From NCBI GenBank assembly GCA_001725415.1, contig MEGH01000034.1, positions 47,140 to 111,139 of the forward strand: a DNA stretch of 64,000 bases, in the 5' to 3' direction. Shown here one piece after another: positions 42,465 through 50,727 of this stretch (the stretch's first letter is position 1; every line of letters starts with the position of its first letter). The notes under the pieces are model-generated. The model was given only the letters and a program-made list of their open reading frames with translations. It made no database searches and had not been told where the DNA came from. This DNA comes from Pseudonocardia sp. SCN 73-27. Its GTDB lineage: Bacteria > Actinomycetota > Actinomycetes > Mycobacteriales > Pseudonocardiaceae. The position numbers and the translations under genes are program-made.

Positions 42465-42528
42465 ATGACCGACGGACACCGGGCATGACTCACGGACACC
42501 GGGCATGACTCACGGACACCGGGCATGA
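42465..42528 (+). repeat. Three tandem overlapping 7-codon mini-ORFs in 20-bp repeats before the regulator
   Basis: Units starting at 42465, 42485 and 42505 read ATGACYSACGGACACCGGGC, and the regulator itself starts at 42525 with a fourth diverged copy. Each unit starts with an ATG and encodes M-T-(D/H)-G-H-R-A followed by TGA. Each stop overlaps the next ATG as ATGA. The only good ribosome binding site (GGAGG, 42450) is ahead of the first unit. So ribosomes would have to terminate and restart three times to reach the regulator frame. The array probably arose by duplication of the gene's own first 20 bases. Confidence 0.9.
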
Positions 42529-43916
42529 CCGACGCACAGCGGACCATCGCCGTGCCCACGACGGGCCGGAGTTCGGTGCTGGACGCGTGGGAACGGTTCC
42601 AGCAGGGCGACGACCATGTCCGCGGGGTCCGGCCGGAGGTGGTGGTGTCGTGGCACCGCAGCCGCGAGATGTATCGGGTCGATCCGCATCTCACCGTGGC
42701 CCCGGCCGCCCATGCCGACGGCGAGCACGCGCTGGAGCACAGCGTGGTGTTCGCGGAGATGGGTGGGGTCGCGGCGGCGGCGACACGGGAGGTGGAGGGG
42801 CTCAACGGGATCGTCAGCGTCACCGACTGCACGGGCCGGGTCCTGGCGGTGTGGGGTGATCCGGCGACGCGGTTGCGGGCCGACGAGGCGAACCTGAAGC
42901 CGTGGCACTGCTGGTCGGAGTCGGCCATCGGGACGAACGGCATGGGCACGGCGTTGGAGTCGCACGGTCCGGCGCTGGTGAGCGGTCCGGAGCACTGGTG
43001 CGAGGCGTTCCACAACTGGGTCTGCGCCGGTGTCGCGGTCCGGGACGTGGTGACGCGGGAGCCGATCGCGGTCCTCAACGTGTCGTGCTGGCGGACGCCG
43101 CTGCCCCGGTCGACGGCCGGCTGGCTGGCGAACGCGGTGACCCGCGCGCAGAGCATCCTCAAGCGCCGGGCGCGCGACAGCGGTGCCGAGCTGGTGGCAG
43201 CGTTCACGCAGGCCAAGGGGCAGTCGAGCAGTCCGTTGGCGGCGGTGGACACGGCGGGCAAGGTCGTGATCGCGAACGACCCGGCGAGCGTGTTGATGGG
43301 CGTCCCGGCGTCGACACCTGCGGTGGACCCGACGGTGCGGTGGAACTCGGGCCTGCCCGACATCATCGGTGCGGCCCGGTACGCGAGCGTGCATGCGGCG
43401 CGCAATCCGGGCTGGGTCGGGTCGACCCAGGTGTTCACCCATCTCGCGGACGAACCGACGGCCGTCAGCATCCGTCCGGTGTTCCTGTCCGGCCACCTGG
43501 TGGGCAGCCTGATCGCGTTCGGGTCGTCGGACGGGGAGCGGTTGACCCCCGCCGACGGGGCGGTGCACCCACGCAACCCGGTGCGGCGCATCGTCGGTGT
43601 GCAGGACGACCGGATGGTGCTGCTGCGGCTGCCGGAGGTGTCGTTCGCGGAGTCGGACGGCAACGACGTGTGGCTGGCCACCGACGAGGGCCGGATGCGC
43701 GCCGCGACGCCGGGGCTCGACAAGCTCGACGCCGAGCTGGCGGAGTCGGGGTTCCTTCGGGTGCACCGACGATACGTCGTGAACCTCGACCGGATCCGCG
43801 AGATCGAGCGCGGACCGCGCGGCGAGATGCTGCTGGTCATGGAGGGGCGGGAGCGGGACGCGGTGCCGGTGTCGCGGCGCAACGCCCCGGCGGTCCGTCG
43901 TGCGCTCGGTATCTGA
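42525..43916 (+). CDS. GAF-type (AcoR-like N-terminus) regulator with LytTR DNA-binding domain
   Basis: The 463-residue protein has the N-terminal sensor of AcoR-like activators: VVVSWHRSREMYRVDPHL, a GAF domain with CWSESAIGTNGMGTAL (residues about 130-150), and then a second PAS-like segment from about 225. Instead of an AAA+ and Fis-type helix-turn-helix it ends in a LytTR domain (VWLATDEGRMRAATPG, GFLRVHRRYVVNLDRI). AcoR-type sensors in actinobacteria control alcohol, acetoin or alkane oxidation genes, so it is a candidate regulator for the PQQ dehydrogenase genes downstream. Translation probably depends on the mini-ORFs before it. Confidence 0.82.
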   Translation: MTDAQRTIAVPTTGRSSVLDAWERFQQGDDHVRGVRPEVVVSWHRSREMYRVDPHLTVAPAAHADGEHALEHSVVFAEMGGVAAAATREVEGLNGIVSVTDCTGRVLAVWGDPATRLRADEANLKPWHCWSESAIGTNGMGTALESHGPALVSGPEHWCEAFHNWVCAGVAVRDVVTREPIAVLNVSCWRTPLPRSTAGWLANAVTRAQSILKRRARDSGAELVAAFTQAKGQSSSPLAAVDTAGKVVIANDPASVLMGVPASTPAVDPTVRWNSGLPDIIGAARYASVHAARNPGWVGSTQVFTHLADEPTAVSIRPVFLSGHLVGSLIAFGSSDGERLTPADGAVHPRNPVRRIVGVQDDRMVLLRLPEVSFAESDGNDVWLATDEGRMRAATPGLDKLDAELAESGFLRVHRRYVVNLDRIREIERGPRGEMLLVMEGRERDAVPVSRRNAPAVRRALGI

Positions 43917-43945
43917 GCCCGGACCGGCTACGAACGGTCGCCTCC

Positions 43946-43968
43946 CCGGAACGAACGGCACGTTCCGG
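43946..43968. promoter_or_regulatory. Inverted repeat CCGGAACG-N7-CGTTCCGG, possible operator
   Basis: The arms are at 43946-43953 and 43961-43968, in the gap between the regulator and katG. The core GAACG/CGTTC is shared with the palindrome at 42294-42312 upstream of the regulator, which suggests one protein recognises both. It could also help regulate katG. Confidence 0.4.
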
Positions 43969-44041
43969 CGGTCGGACGGTGAACGCGCCGACGCCCGAGA
44001 AACCGCCGCGTAGGGTCGAATTCCCTGGCACGGCATGACCT

Positions 44042-44081
44042 GTGAGCGGCGATGGTCGCTGTAGCGACCGTCGCCGCTCAC
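44042..44081. terminator. Long hairpin between regulator and katG
   Basis: Arms of 19 bases (44042-44060 and 44063-44081) pair fully apart from one G-T wobble, with a loop of two bases. GTGAGCGGCGA pairs with TCGCCGCTCAC. No T-run follows, as is usual for actinobacterial terminators. The hairpin lies just before the ribosome binding site of katG and includes the earlier ATG of that frame. Confidence 0.65.
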
Positions 44082-44132
44082 GAGGGCCCCGCGCCCGCCC
44101 GGAACCGCTCGGAACGCGTCGGAGGGAACTTC

Positions 44133-46319
44133 GTGTCCGACACCTACGACGTCGTCGTTCGGAAACGGAATGCGGGGCGTTCCGCTCTCCCGCATCCGAC
44201 GCGGGGCGCGGCGAACCGGGAGTGGTGGCCGCACCGGCTGGACCTGTCGGTGCTCGCGGGGACCGCCGCGGCCGACCCGCTGGGCGCAGGTTTCGACTAC
44301 GGTGCCGCGTTCGAGACGCTCGACCTGGCCGAGGTGCGTCGCGACATCGAACGGGTTCTCACGACGTCGCAGCCCTGGTGGCCGGCCGACTACGGCAGCT
44401 ACGGCCCGCTCATGATCCGGATGGCCTGGCACGCGGCGGGCACCTACCGGGTGGGCGACGGCCGCGGCGGAGCACGCGGAGGGTTCCAGCGGTTCGCCCC
44501 GCAGAACAGCTGGCCCGACAACAAAGGGCTCGACAAGGCCCGCCGGCTGCTGTGGCCGGTGAAGAAGCGCTACGGCCGCGCACTGTCGTGGGCCGACCTG
44601 ATGGTCTTCGCGGGCACCGTCGCGCTGGAGAGCATGGGCCTGCCGACGCTCGGTTTCGGCGGCGGCCGCGAGGACGCCTGGGCGCCGGACACGGCCGTCG
44701 ACTGGGGGCCGGAGCACGCCTGGCTGGCCGACGAGCGGCACACCCGCGTCCGCGAGCTGGACGAGCCGCTGGCCGCGTCGGAGATGGGCCTGATCTACGT
44801 CAACCCCGAGGGCCCGCGCAGCGTCCCGGACCCGTGGCTCGCCGGCCGCGACATCCGGGAGACGTTCCGCCGCATGGGTTTCGACGACGAGGAGACGGTT
44901 GCGCTCATCGCAGGCGGGCACACGTTCGGCAAGACCCACGGTGCCGCGCACGAGCGTCATCTCGGGCCCGACCCCGAGAGTGCGCCGCTGGAGGAACAGG
45001 GCCTGGGGTGGCGCAACGACCACGGCACCGGCACCGGGCCGGACGCGATCGTGAGCAGCCTCGAGGGCATCTGGACCTCGCACCCGACCCGCTGGGACCA
45101 CGGCTACCTCGAGACCCTGTACCGCTACGACTGGGACGCGGTGCTGAGCCCGGCGGGGTTGTGGCAGTGGGTCCCGTCGAGGGGGGAGGGCGTGGGCACC
45201 GTGCCCGACGCCCACGACCCGGACGCCACCCACGTCCCGACGTTCCTCACGACCGACCTGGCCCTGCGCTACGACCCGGGCTACGAGCGGGTGTCGCGAC
45301 GCTTCCTCGACCGCCCCGACCTGCTGGCCGACGCGTTCGCGCACGCGTGGTTCAAGCTCACCCACCAGGACATGGGCCCGATCGCCTGCTACCGCGGGGC
45401 GCTGGTGCCCAGCGAGCGGATGCTGTGGCAGGACCCGGTGCCGGAGGTCGACCACGAGCTGGTCGGGCCCGACGGGATCGCGGGCCTGAAGCGGCGGATC
45501 CTCGGCAGCGGCCTCTCCGTCGCGCAGCTCGTGACCACGGCGTGGGCGTCGGCCTCGACGTTCCGCACGACCGACCGGCGGGGTGGTGCGAACGGCGCCC
45601 GGATCCGGCTGCACCCGCAGCGCGACTGGGAGGTCAACGAGCCCGACCGGCTCACCGAGGTCCTCGACGTGCTCGAACGGGTCCGGGCCGAGGCGCCGCA
45701 GCAGATCTCGCTCGCCGACCTGATCGTCCTCGGCGGGTGCACGGCAGTGGAGCAGGCCGCCGGCTGCGACGTCCCGTTCGCGCCCGGCCGGACCGACGCC
45801 ACCCAGGAGCAGACCGACGTCGTCTCGTTCGCCGCGCTCGAACCGGTCGCCGACGGGTTCCGTCAGTACCGGGGGGCGGCGTGCCGAGTGCCGCCGGAGC
45901 ACGCGCTGGTCGAGCGCGCCGCGCTGCTGGGCCTGTCGGCGCCGGAGACGGTCGTGCTGCTCGCTGGGATGCGGGTGCTCGGGGCGACCGTCGGTGGGAC
46001 GCGGCGGGGCGTGCTCACCGAGACGCCCGGCACGCTGACCACGGACTTCGTCGTCAACCTGCTCGACCCGGCCACGACGTGGACACCGGTGGACGCCGAC
46101 ACCTTCGAGGGCCGCGACCGCGACACCGGCGAGCTCCGGTGGACCGCGGGACGCGTCGACCTGGCCGTCGGCTCGAACTCCGAGCTGCGCGCGATCGCCG
46201 AGATCCACGCCGCCGACGACGCCCGGGAGACGTTCGTCGCCGACTTCGTCGCGGCCTGGGACAAGGTCATGACCCTCGACCGGTTCGACCTCAGACGAGG
46301 CCCCCGAACAGGCCGGTGA
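44133..46319 (+). CDS. katG: Catalase-peroxidase KatG
   Basis: The 728-residue heme enzyme has both KatG domains. The distal site [11 protein letters not shown] carries Arg, Trp and His. The Met-Tyr-Trp adduct residues needed for catalase activity are all present: Trp in MAWHAAG, Tyr in LIYVNPEGP and Met in [10 protein letters not shown]. The proximal histidine is in [11 protein letters not shown]. It destroys hydrogen peroxide. GTG 44133 is chosen because GGAGGG sits six bases upstream; the ATG at 44052 lies inside a stable hairpin. Its place before the quinoprotein genes may reflect peroxide formed during alcohol oxidation. No FurA gene precedes it. Confidence 0.95.
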   Translation: MSDTYDVVVRKRNAGRSALPHPTRGAANREWWPHRLDLSVLAGTAAADPLGAGFDYGAAFETLDLAEVRRDIERVLTTSQPWWPADYGSYGPLMIRMAWHAAGTYRVGDGRGGARGGFQRFAPQNSWPDNKGLDKARRLLWPVKKRYGRALSWADLMVFAGTVALESMGLPTLGFGGGREDAWAPDTAVDWGPEHAWLADERHTRVRELDEPLAASEMGLIYVNPEGPRSVPDPWLAGRDIRETFRRMGFDDEETVALIAGGHTFGKTHGAAHERHLGPDPESAPLEEQGLGWRNDHGTGTGPDAIVSSLEGIWTSHPTRWDHGYLETLYRYDWDAVLSPAGLWQWVPSRGEGVGTVPDAHDPDATHVPTFLTTDLALRYDPGYERVSRRFLDRPDLLADAFAHAWFKLTHQDMGPIACYRGALVPSERMLWQDPVPEVDHELVGPDGIAGLKRRILGSGLSVAQLVTTAWASASTFRTTDRRGGANGARIRLHPQRDWEVNEPDRLTEVLDVLERVRAEAPQQISLADLIVLGGCTAVEQAAGCDVPFAPGRTDATQEQTDVVSFAALEPVADGFRQYRGAACRVPPEHALVERAALLGLSAPETVVLLAGMRVLGATVGGTRRGVLTETPGTLTTDFVVNLLDPATTWTPVDADTFEGRDRDTGELRWTAGRVDLAVGSNSELRAIAEIHAADDARETFVADFVAAWDKVMTLDRFDLRRGPRTGR

Positions 46320-46448
46320 CGCACGAGCGGTGGCCCTCCGCGCATGAACGGTAGGCCCTCCCGGGCGAGCGGTGCGGCTCTTGTGAGCGGAAATCCGCCG
46401 GGCGTACGCTCCGCGAACCGAATTCGCTCAGCGCCGCCGCGGGAATCG

Positions 46449-46463
46449 AGGAATGGCATTCCT
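46449..46463. promoter_or_regulatory. Palindrome AGGAATG-G-CATTCCT upstream of the PQQ operon
   Basis: A perfect 7+1+7 inverted repeat lies 55 bases before the GTG at 46518, within the 198-base gap after katG. It could be an operator or a short hairpin in the leader of the quinoprotein operon. Confidence 0.4.
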
Positions 46464-46517
46464 GCGGCTCATGAATGCTGCCGGAAAACGGATTCTTCGA
46501 TCGGGGAGGTGACGCCC

Positions 46518-46979
46518 GTGACCAGCGCTCAGGAACGATCGGACCTGATGGGCAAACTCGGGCTGAACATGCAGAACAGGGCGGCGATCGGGAGGCTGCT
46601 CAACTCGGGCAACGTCGGCGAGGCCAAGGAACGCGAGGACGGCCGGATGACGGCCACGATCCGGATCAACCCGGACGAACTCACGTGGGACCCGCAGATC
46701 CTGGTCATGCCGCACGGTGGCGACATCGAGCTCGAGCTCATCAACGACGACCTGAACACCCACTGTGCGCTGCTGCCCAGCAACGGTGACCGCAAGTTCA
46801 TCTGGCTGGTGAACCACTCGCGCGGCAGGGCGACGCTCAACCTCGACGGCCCGGGGTGCTACTGGTACAGCTCGCCGACCGGCAACGACGAGGGCCGCGG
46901 TCTGACCGGCGCGATCGTCGTCCTCGGCGACGTACCACCGGAGGCGCGCCTCGACCGACCCGACCAGCCGCGACCCTGA
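46518..46979 (+). CDS. Cupredoxin-like PQQ-associated protein (MSMEG_3727-type)
   Basis: The 153-residue protein has a beta-sandwich pattern (ILVMPHGGDIELELINDD, THCALLPSN, GCYWYSSPTGN, LTGAIVVLGDV) that resembles small cupredoxins and a family found beside PQQ dehydrogenases in actinobacteria, named after the mycobacterial protein MSMEG_3727. The usual blue-copper C-H-M set is incomplete: the cysteine in GCYWY is there, the histidine in THC is there, but the later histidine and methionine are not evident. It may accept electrons from the dehydrogenase ten bases downstream or help assemble it. There is no signal peptide. GTG 46518 has GGGGAGG upstream. Confidence 0.68.
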   Translation: MTSAQERSDLMGKLGLNMQNRAAIGRLLNSGNVGEAKEREDGRMTATIRINPDELTWDPQILVMPHGGDIELELINDDLNTHCALLPSNGDRKFIWLVNHSRGRATLNLDGPGCYWYSSPTGNDEGRGLTGAIVVLGDVPPEARLDRPDQPRP

Positions 46980-46989
46980 GGAGGTAGCC

Positions 46990-48672
46990 ATGACCGTCGA
47001 TTACGTCGACGCCGGTGAGGCGATCGACCAGGGAGATCTGAGCGGCAAGCACGGAACCGCGCCGCCGGTCGTCGAGGGCGTCACCTACGAGCGCATCCTC
47101 GAGGCCCGCTCCGAGCCGGAGAACTGGCTCACCTACTACGGCGCCTACAACGGGCAACGGTTCAGCCCGCTGGACCAGATCAACACCGAGAACGTGAAGC
47201 GGATCGGTCCCGCCTGGGTGTTCCAGGCCGGGACGAGCGGCATGATCGCCGGTGCCTCGACCTACGCGTTCGAGGCAGCACCGATCGTCGTCGACGGGAT
47301 CATGTTCGTCTCCGGCTGGGACGGCTGGGTCTGGGCGCTCAACGCCGCCACCGGCAACGAGATCTGGCGCTACAAGCACGCCACCCCCTACGACGTGTCG
47401 CTGTGCTGCGGCAACGTCAACCGCGGCGTGGCCGTCGCGAAGGGGAAGGTCTTCAGCGTCACGCCGAACGCGCACCTGATCGCGCTCGACGCCAGCACCG
47501 GCAAGAAGGTCTGGGACCGCACCTACGGCGACGTGCGCGCCGGCGAGAGCGCCACGTGCGCTCCGCTGATCGTGAAGAACATGGTCATCGTGGGCAGCTC
47601 GGGCGGCGAGTTCGGCGTCCGCGGGCACCTCGACGCGTTCGACCTCGACAGCGGCGAGCACCAGTGGCGCTGCTACATGGTGCCGAAGCCCGGCGAGCCC
47701 GGCTCCGACACGTGGCCCGACGGCGAGGCCTGGACCCGGGGCGGCGGCAACTGCTGGCTGACCGGCACGTTCGACCCCGAGACCAACCTCCTCTACTGGG
47801 GCACCGGCAACCCGGCGCCCGACTTCGACGGCGAGGTGCGCGAGGGCGACAACCTCTACACCGACAGCATCGTCGCGGTCGACGCCGACGCCGGCGAGAT
47901 CCGGTGGCACTACCAGTGCACCCCGCACGACGTGTGGGACTACGACTCGATCTCCGAGTGCATCCTGTTCGAGCACGAGGGCCGCAAGCTGCTCGGACAC
48001 TTCGACAAGAACGGCTACTTCTTCGTCGTCGACCGCACCGACGGCGAGCTGGTCCGGATCACGCCGTTCGTCGACCGGATCGACTGGGGCAACATCACCC
48101 GCGACGGCAAGGTCACGCCCTCGCGGTACCCGGAGAAGGAGGGCGAGCCCGTCCACTTCTTCCCGGGCCCGGCCGGTGCCAAGGAATGGACGCACGCGGC
48201 GTACAGCCCGGAGACGGAGCTGTTCTACGTGCCGGTGCAGGACGTCGGTGCCACAGCGACGCGGCGTCGTCGCGAGTTCAAGGAGTCGATCCCGTACTGG
48301 GGCGCCGGTGTCCAGGTCGACATCGACGACATGACCGGCTACGTCAGCGCGTTCGACGCCAACGGCGACGAGAAGTGGCGCTGGCGCGGCGAGCTGCCGA
48401 TGTGCGCGTCGGTGCTGGCCACGGGTGGCGGCCTGGTGTTCGCGGGTGAGCCGACGGGCTTCTACAACGCCCTCGACGCCCGAACCGGTGAGCACCTGTG
48501 GCGGTTCCAGTGCGGCAGCGGCCACCACAGCAGCCCGGTCACCTACGGCGTCGACGGCCGGCAGTTCATCGCCGTCCCCGTCGGCTGGGGCGGCTGGGCC
48601 GAGGGCTTCCTGCCCGGGATGCTCGGCGCCGGCCACGGCAGTGCGCTGATCGTCTTCGCCCTGCCCGAGTGA
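46990..48672 (+). CDS. PQQ-dependent alcohol dehydrogenase, lanthanide type predicted
   Basis: The 560-residue protein is an eight-bladed quinoprotein dehydrogenase with repeated tryptophan-docking motifs (ALNAATGNEIWRYKH, ALDASTGKKVWDRTYGD). The vicinal-cysteine disulfide is in SLCCGNVNRG, and the PQQ-contacting YWGTGNPAP is present. The catalytic aspartate region is HDVWDYDS: the extra aspartate two residues after the first is the hallmark of lanthanide-dependent (XoxF-like) enzymes. It oxidises a primary alcohol. There is no recognisable signal peptide, which is odd since these enzymes normally work outside the cytoplasm. ATG 46990 follows GAGGAGG. Confidence 0.9.
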   Translation: MTVDYVDAGEAIDQGDLSGKHGTAPPVVEGVTYERILEARSEPENWLTYYGAYNGQRFSPLDQINTENVKRIGPAWVFQAGTSGMIAGASTYAFEAAPIVVDGIMFVSGWDGWVWALNAATGNEIWRYKHATPYDVSLCCGNVNRGVAVAKGKVFSVTPNAHLIALDASTGKKVWDRTYGDVRAGESATCAPLIVKNMVIVGSSGGEFGVRGHLDAFDLDSGEHQWRCYMVPKPGEPGSDTWPDGEAWTRGGGNCWLTGTFDPETNLLYWGTGNPAPDFDGEVREGDNLYTDSIVAVDADAGEIRWHYQCTPHDVWDYDSISECILFEHEGRKLLGHFDKNGYFFVVDRTDGELVRITPFVDRIDWGNITRDGKVTPSRYPEKEGEPVHFFPGPAGAKEWTHAAYSPETELFYVPVQDVGATATRRRREFKESIPYWGAGVQVDIDDMTGYVSAFDANGDEKWRWRGELPMCASVLATGGGLVFAGEPTGFYNALDARTGEHLWRFQCGSGHHSSPVTYGVDGRQFIAVPVGWGGWAEGFLPGMLGAGHGSALIVFALPE

Positions 48673-48711
48673 GGCTCCACCCGCCCGACCAGGAAGAAAT
48701 GGAGGTGACCA

Positions 48712-48810
48712 GTGGAAACGTCCGCTCGCAGTGAGTGGGAGACGCCGGAGTTCGACGAGATCGGCTGTGCTCCCGAGGTGACGATGTACGTCGCCCGCAA
48801 GGAGGACTGA
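48712..48810 (+). CDS. pqqA: PqqA, PQQ precursor peptide
   Basis: A 32-residue peptide starting at GTG 48712, six bases behind GGAGG. The sequence contains EIGCAPEVTMYVARKED; the E-V-T-M-Y segment has the Glu-x3-Tyr pair that is cross-linked by PqqE and becomes PQQ. The first residues (ETSARSEWETPEFDEI) fit the usual PqqA recognition part. It lies between the dehydrogenase and pqqB, the expected place. Confidence 0.9.
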   Translation: METSARSEWETPEFDEIGCAPEVTMYVARKED

Positions 48811-48876
48811 CAGTGCCCGAGGGGCGCCGGCCGACGAGGTCGGCGCCCCTCACCGGGTCGAGAGGGGACCACGACG

Positions 48877-49770
48877 ATGTGGCTGCAGGTGCTCGGCTCC
48901 GCCGCGGGCGGAGGCTTCCCGCAGTGGAACTGCGGCTGCCCCTGCTGCCGCGCGGTGCGCGACGGGTCACGTCCCGCCCGGTCGCGCACGCAGTCGTCGG
49001 TGGCGGTGAGCGCCGACCGGCAGACGTGGTTCCTGCTCAACGCCTCACCCGACCTCCGCACCCAGATCGAGGCGTTCCCGCCGCTGCAGCCCCGCGAGGG
49101 CCGGGCCACGCCGCTGGGCGCGGTGCTGCTCACCGACGCCGAGTTCGACCACACCCTCGGCCTGCTCCTGCTCCGTGAGGCGCAACGGCTCGAGCTGCAC
49201 GCCACCCCGGCCGTCGCCGTGACGCTGCGCGACGGCAGCGGGGTGCTCGCCACGCTGGAGCGCTACTGCGACGTCGACCTGCGGCTCGTCGTCCCGGGCG
49301 TCGACGTGCCCCTGGCCGACGGGTTGACCTACCGCGCCTTCGACGTCCCGACCACCAAGCGGGCCCGCTTCGGTGGCGGCCGGCGGGCAGGGCGGGTCGT
49401 CGGCTACCGGCTGACCGACACGCGCAGCGGCCGCACCGCCGTGTACGTGCCGGGCATGCAGCGGCTCACCACGCGGCTGCGCGGGGAGATCGACGGCTGC
49501 GCGTGCCTGCTCGTCGACGGCACCTGCTGGGACGACGACGAGCTCGTCCGCCTCGGACTCGCGGCGAAGACCTCGCAGGAGATGGGGCACCTGGCGATCG
49601 ACGGTCCCGACGGGAGCCTCGTGCAGCTGGCCGACGCGGACGTCGAACGCACGATCTACGTCCACATGAACAACACCAACCCCGTCCTGCTCGAGGACTC
49701 CGAGCAGCGACGCACGCTCGCCGACCACGGGTTCGAGGTGGCCGAGGACGGCCTGGAACTGAAGGTGTGA
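48877..49770 (+). CDS. pqqB: PqqB, PQQ biosynthesis protein
   Basis: The 297-residue protein belongs to the metallo-beta-lactamase fold. It begins LQVLGSAAGGGFPQWNCGCPCC, the conserved PqqB start with a structural zinc cysteine group, and has TDAEFDHTLGLLLLRE in place of the usual HxHxDH motif and YVHMNNTNPVL near the end. It is a non-heme iron enzyme that hydroxylates the tyrosine part of the precursor. ATG 48877 follows GAGGGG. Confidence 0.93.
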   Translation: MWLQVLGSAAGGGFPQWNCGCPCCRAVRDGSRPARSRTQSSVAVSADRQTWFLLNASPDLRTQIEAFPPLQPREGRATPLGAVLLTDAEFDHTLGLLLLREAQRLELHATPAVAVTLRDGSGVLATLERYCDVDLRLVVPGVDVPLADGLTYRAFDVPTTKRARFGGGRRAGRVVGYRLTDTRSGRTAVYVPGMQRLTTRLRGEIDGCACLLVDGTCWDDDELVRLGLAAKTSQEMGHLAIDGPDGSLVQLADADVERTIYVHMNNTNPVLLEDSEQRRTLADHGFEVAEDGLELKV

Positions 49771-49774
49771 CGCC

Positions 49775-50461
49775 ATGACCGCGGTACTGAACGCTCCGTT
49801 CGTCGAGGCGCTGCGGGCGCAGTCGCAGGCCTACCACGACCAGCATCCGTTCCACGTGCGGATGAACGCGGGCCTGCTCAGCCGGAACCAGCTGCAGGGC
49901 TGGGTGGCCAACCGCTTCTGCTACCAGCTGGCGATCCCGCGCAAGGACGCCGCGATCCTCGCGAACTGCCCGGACGTCGACGTGCGGCGGCGCTGGATCC
50001 GGCGCATCGTCGACCACGACGGCACCGCCGCCGGTGAGGGCGGGATCGAGGCCTGGCTGCGCCTCGGCGAGGCCGTCGGGCTCTCCCGCGGCGACATGCT
50101 CTCCGAGCAGCTCATCGTCCCGAGCGTGCGGTTCGCGGTCGACGCCTACGTGACGTTCGCCCGCACCCGGCCCTGGGTGGACGCCGTCGCGTCGTCGCTG
50201 ACCGAGCTGTTCGCCCCCGACCTGATGGCCGAACGCCTCGCCGCGTTCGAACGGCACTATCCGTGGATCGACGGCGACGGCCTCGCCTACTTCCGTGCCC
50301 GCCTGCACCAGGCGCCGCGCGACTCCGAGCACGCGCTGGAGGTCGTCACCGAGCACTGCCACACCGCCGAGCAGCAGGAACGGGCCGTCGCGGCGCTGGC
50401 ATTCAAGTGCGACGTCCTGTGGAGCGTGCTCGACGGCATCGACCGGGCGTACCCGGAGTGA
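49775..50461 (+). CDS. pqqC: PqqC, pyrroloquinoline-quinone synthase
   Basis: This 228-residue all-helical protein has the PqqC core ANRFCYQLAIPRKDAAIL, NCPDVDVRRRWIRRIVDHDG and ALAFKCDVLWSVLDG. It catalyses the final ring closure and oxidation to PQQ with molecular oxygen and no metal. It starts four bases after pqqB and overlaps pqqD. Confidence 0.93.
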   Translation: MTAVLNAPFVEALRAQSQAYHDQHPFHVRMNAGLLSRNQLQGWVANRFCYQLAIPRKDAAILANCPDVDVRRRWIRRIVDHDGTAAGEGGIEAWLRLGEAVGLSRGDMLSEQLIVPSVRFAVDAYVTFARTRPWVDAVASSLTELFAPDLMAERLAAFERHYPWIDGDGLAYFRARLHQAPRDSEHALEVVTEHCHTAEQQERAVAALAFKCDVLWSVLDGIDRAYPE

Positions 50462-50727
50462 GGACCGTGGAGTCCGTCCGGCTCGCCCCCCACGTCCGGC
50501 TGCGGTTCGACGCGGCCCGCGGCCGGCACGTCCTGCTCAGCCCCGAGACCGTCGCGGTGCTCAACGCGACCAGCGCAGACGTCCTCGCGCTGTGCGACGG
50601 CCGGGCCGTCGACGACATCGTCGCCGCACTCCGGGAGCGCTACGACCACGTCGACGAGGCCGATGTGCGGACCTTCCTGGAACGCATGGCCGCGCGACGC
50701 TGCCTGGAGGTCGACGATGGTCGCTGA
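50458..50727 (+). CDS. pqqD: PqqD, peptide chaperone of PQQ synthesis
   Basis: The 89-residue protein has the RiPP recognition element fold with APHVRLRFDAARGRHVLL and ALCDGRAVDDIVAALRERY. It carries PqqA to the radical SAM enzyme PqqE. GTG 50458 overlaps the pqqC stop (GTGA); a GTG nine bases further is also possible. It overlaps pqqE by 11 bases. Confidence 0.9.
   Translation: MRTVESVRLAPHVRLRFDAARGRHVLLSPETVAVLNATSADVLALCDGRAVDDIVAALRERYDHVDEADVRTFLERMAARRCLEVDDGR

Noticed and set aside
42465-42544. CRISPR-like or iteron array
   Set aside because: The repeats are contiguous without spacers and diverge into the coding start of the regulator, so duplication of the gene start explains them better.
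40958-43882. 974-residue extension of the MFS transporter frame
   Set aside because: Only the last 394 residues are transporter; the rest is antisense to the regulator, and ATG 42142 has a good ribosome binding site.
44052-44132. Longer KatG start at ATG 44052
   Set aside because: This ATG is inside a 40-base hairpin and has no ribosome binding site, whereas GTG 44133 has GGAGGG at ideal distance.
42510-46208. 1232-residue minus-strand open frame
   Set aside because: It lies opposite katG and the GAF-LytTR gene, both with clear families; its own sequence matches nothing.
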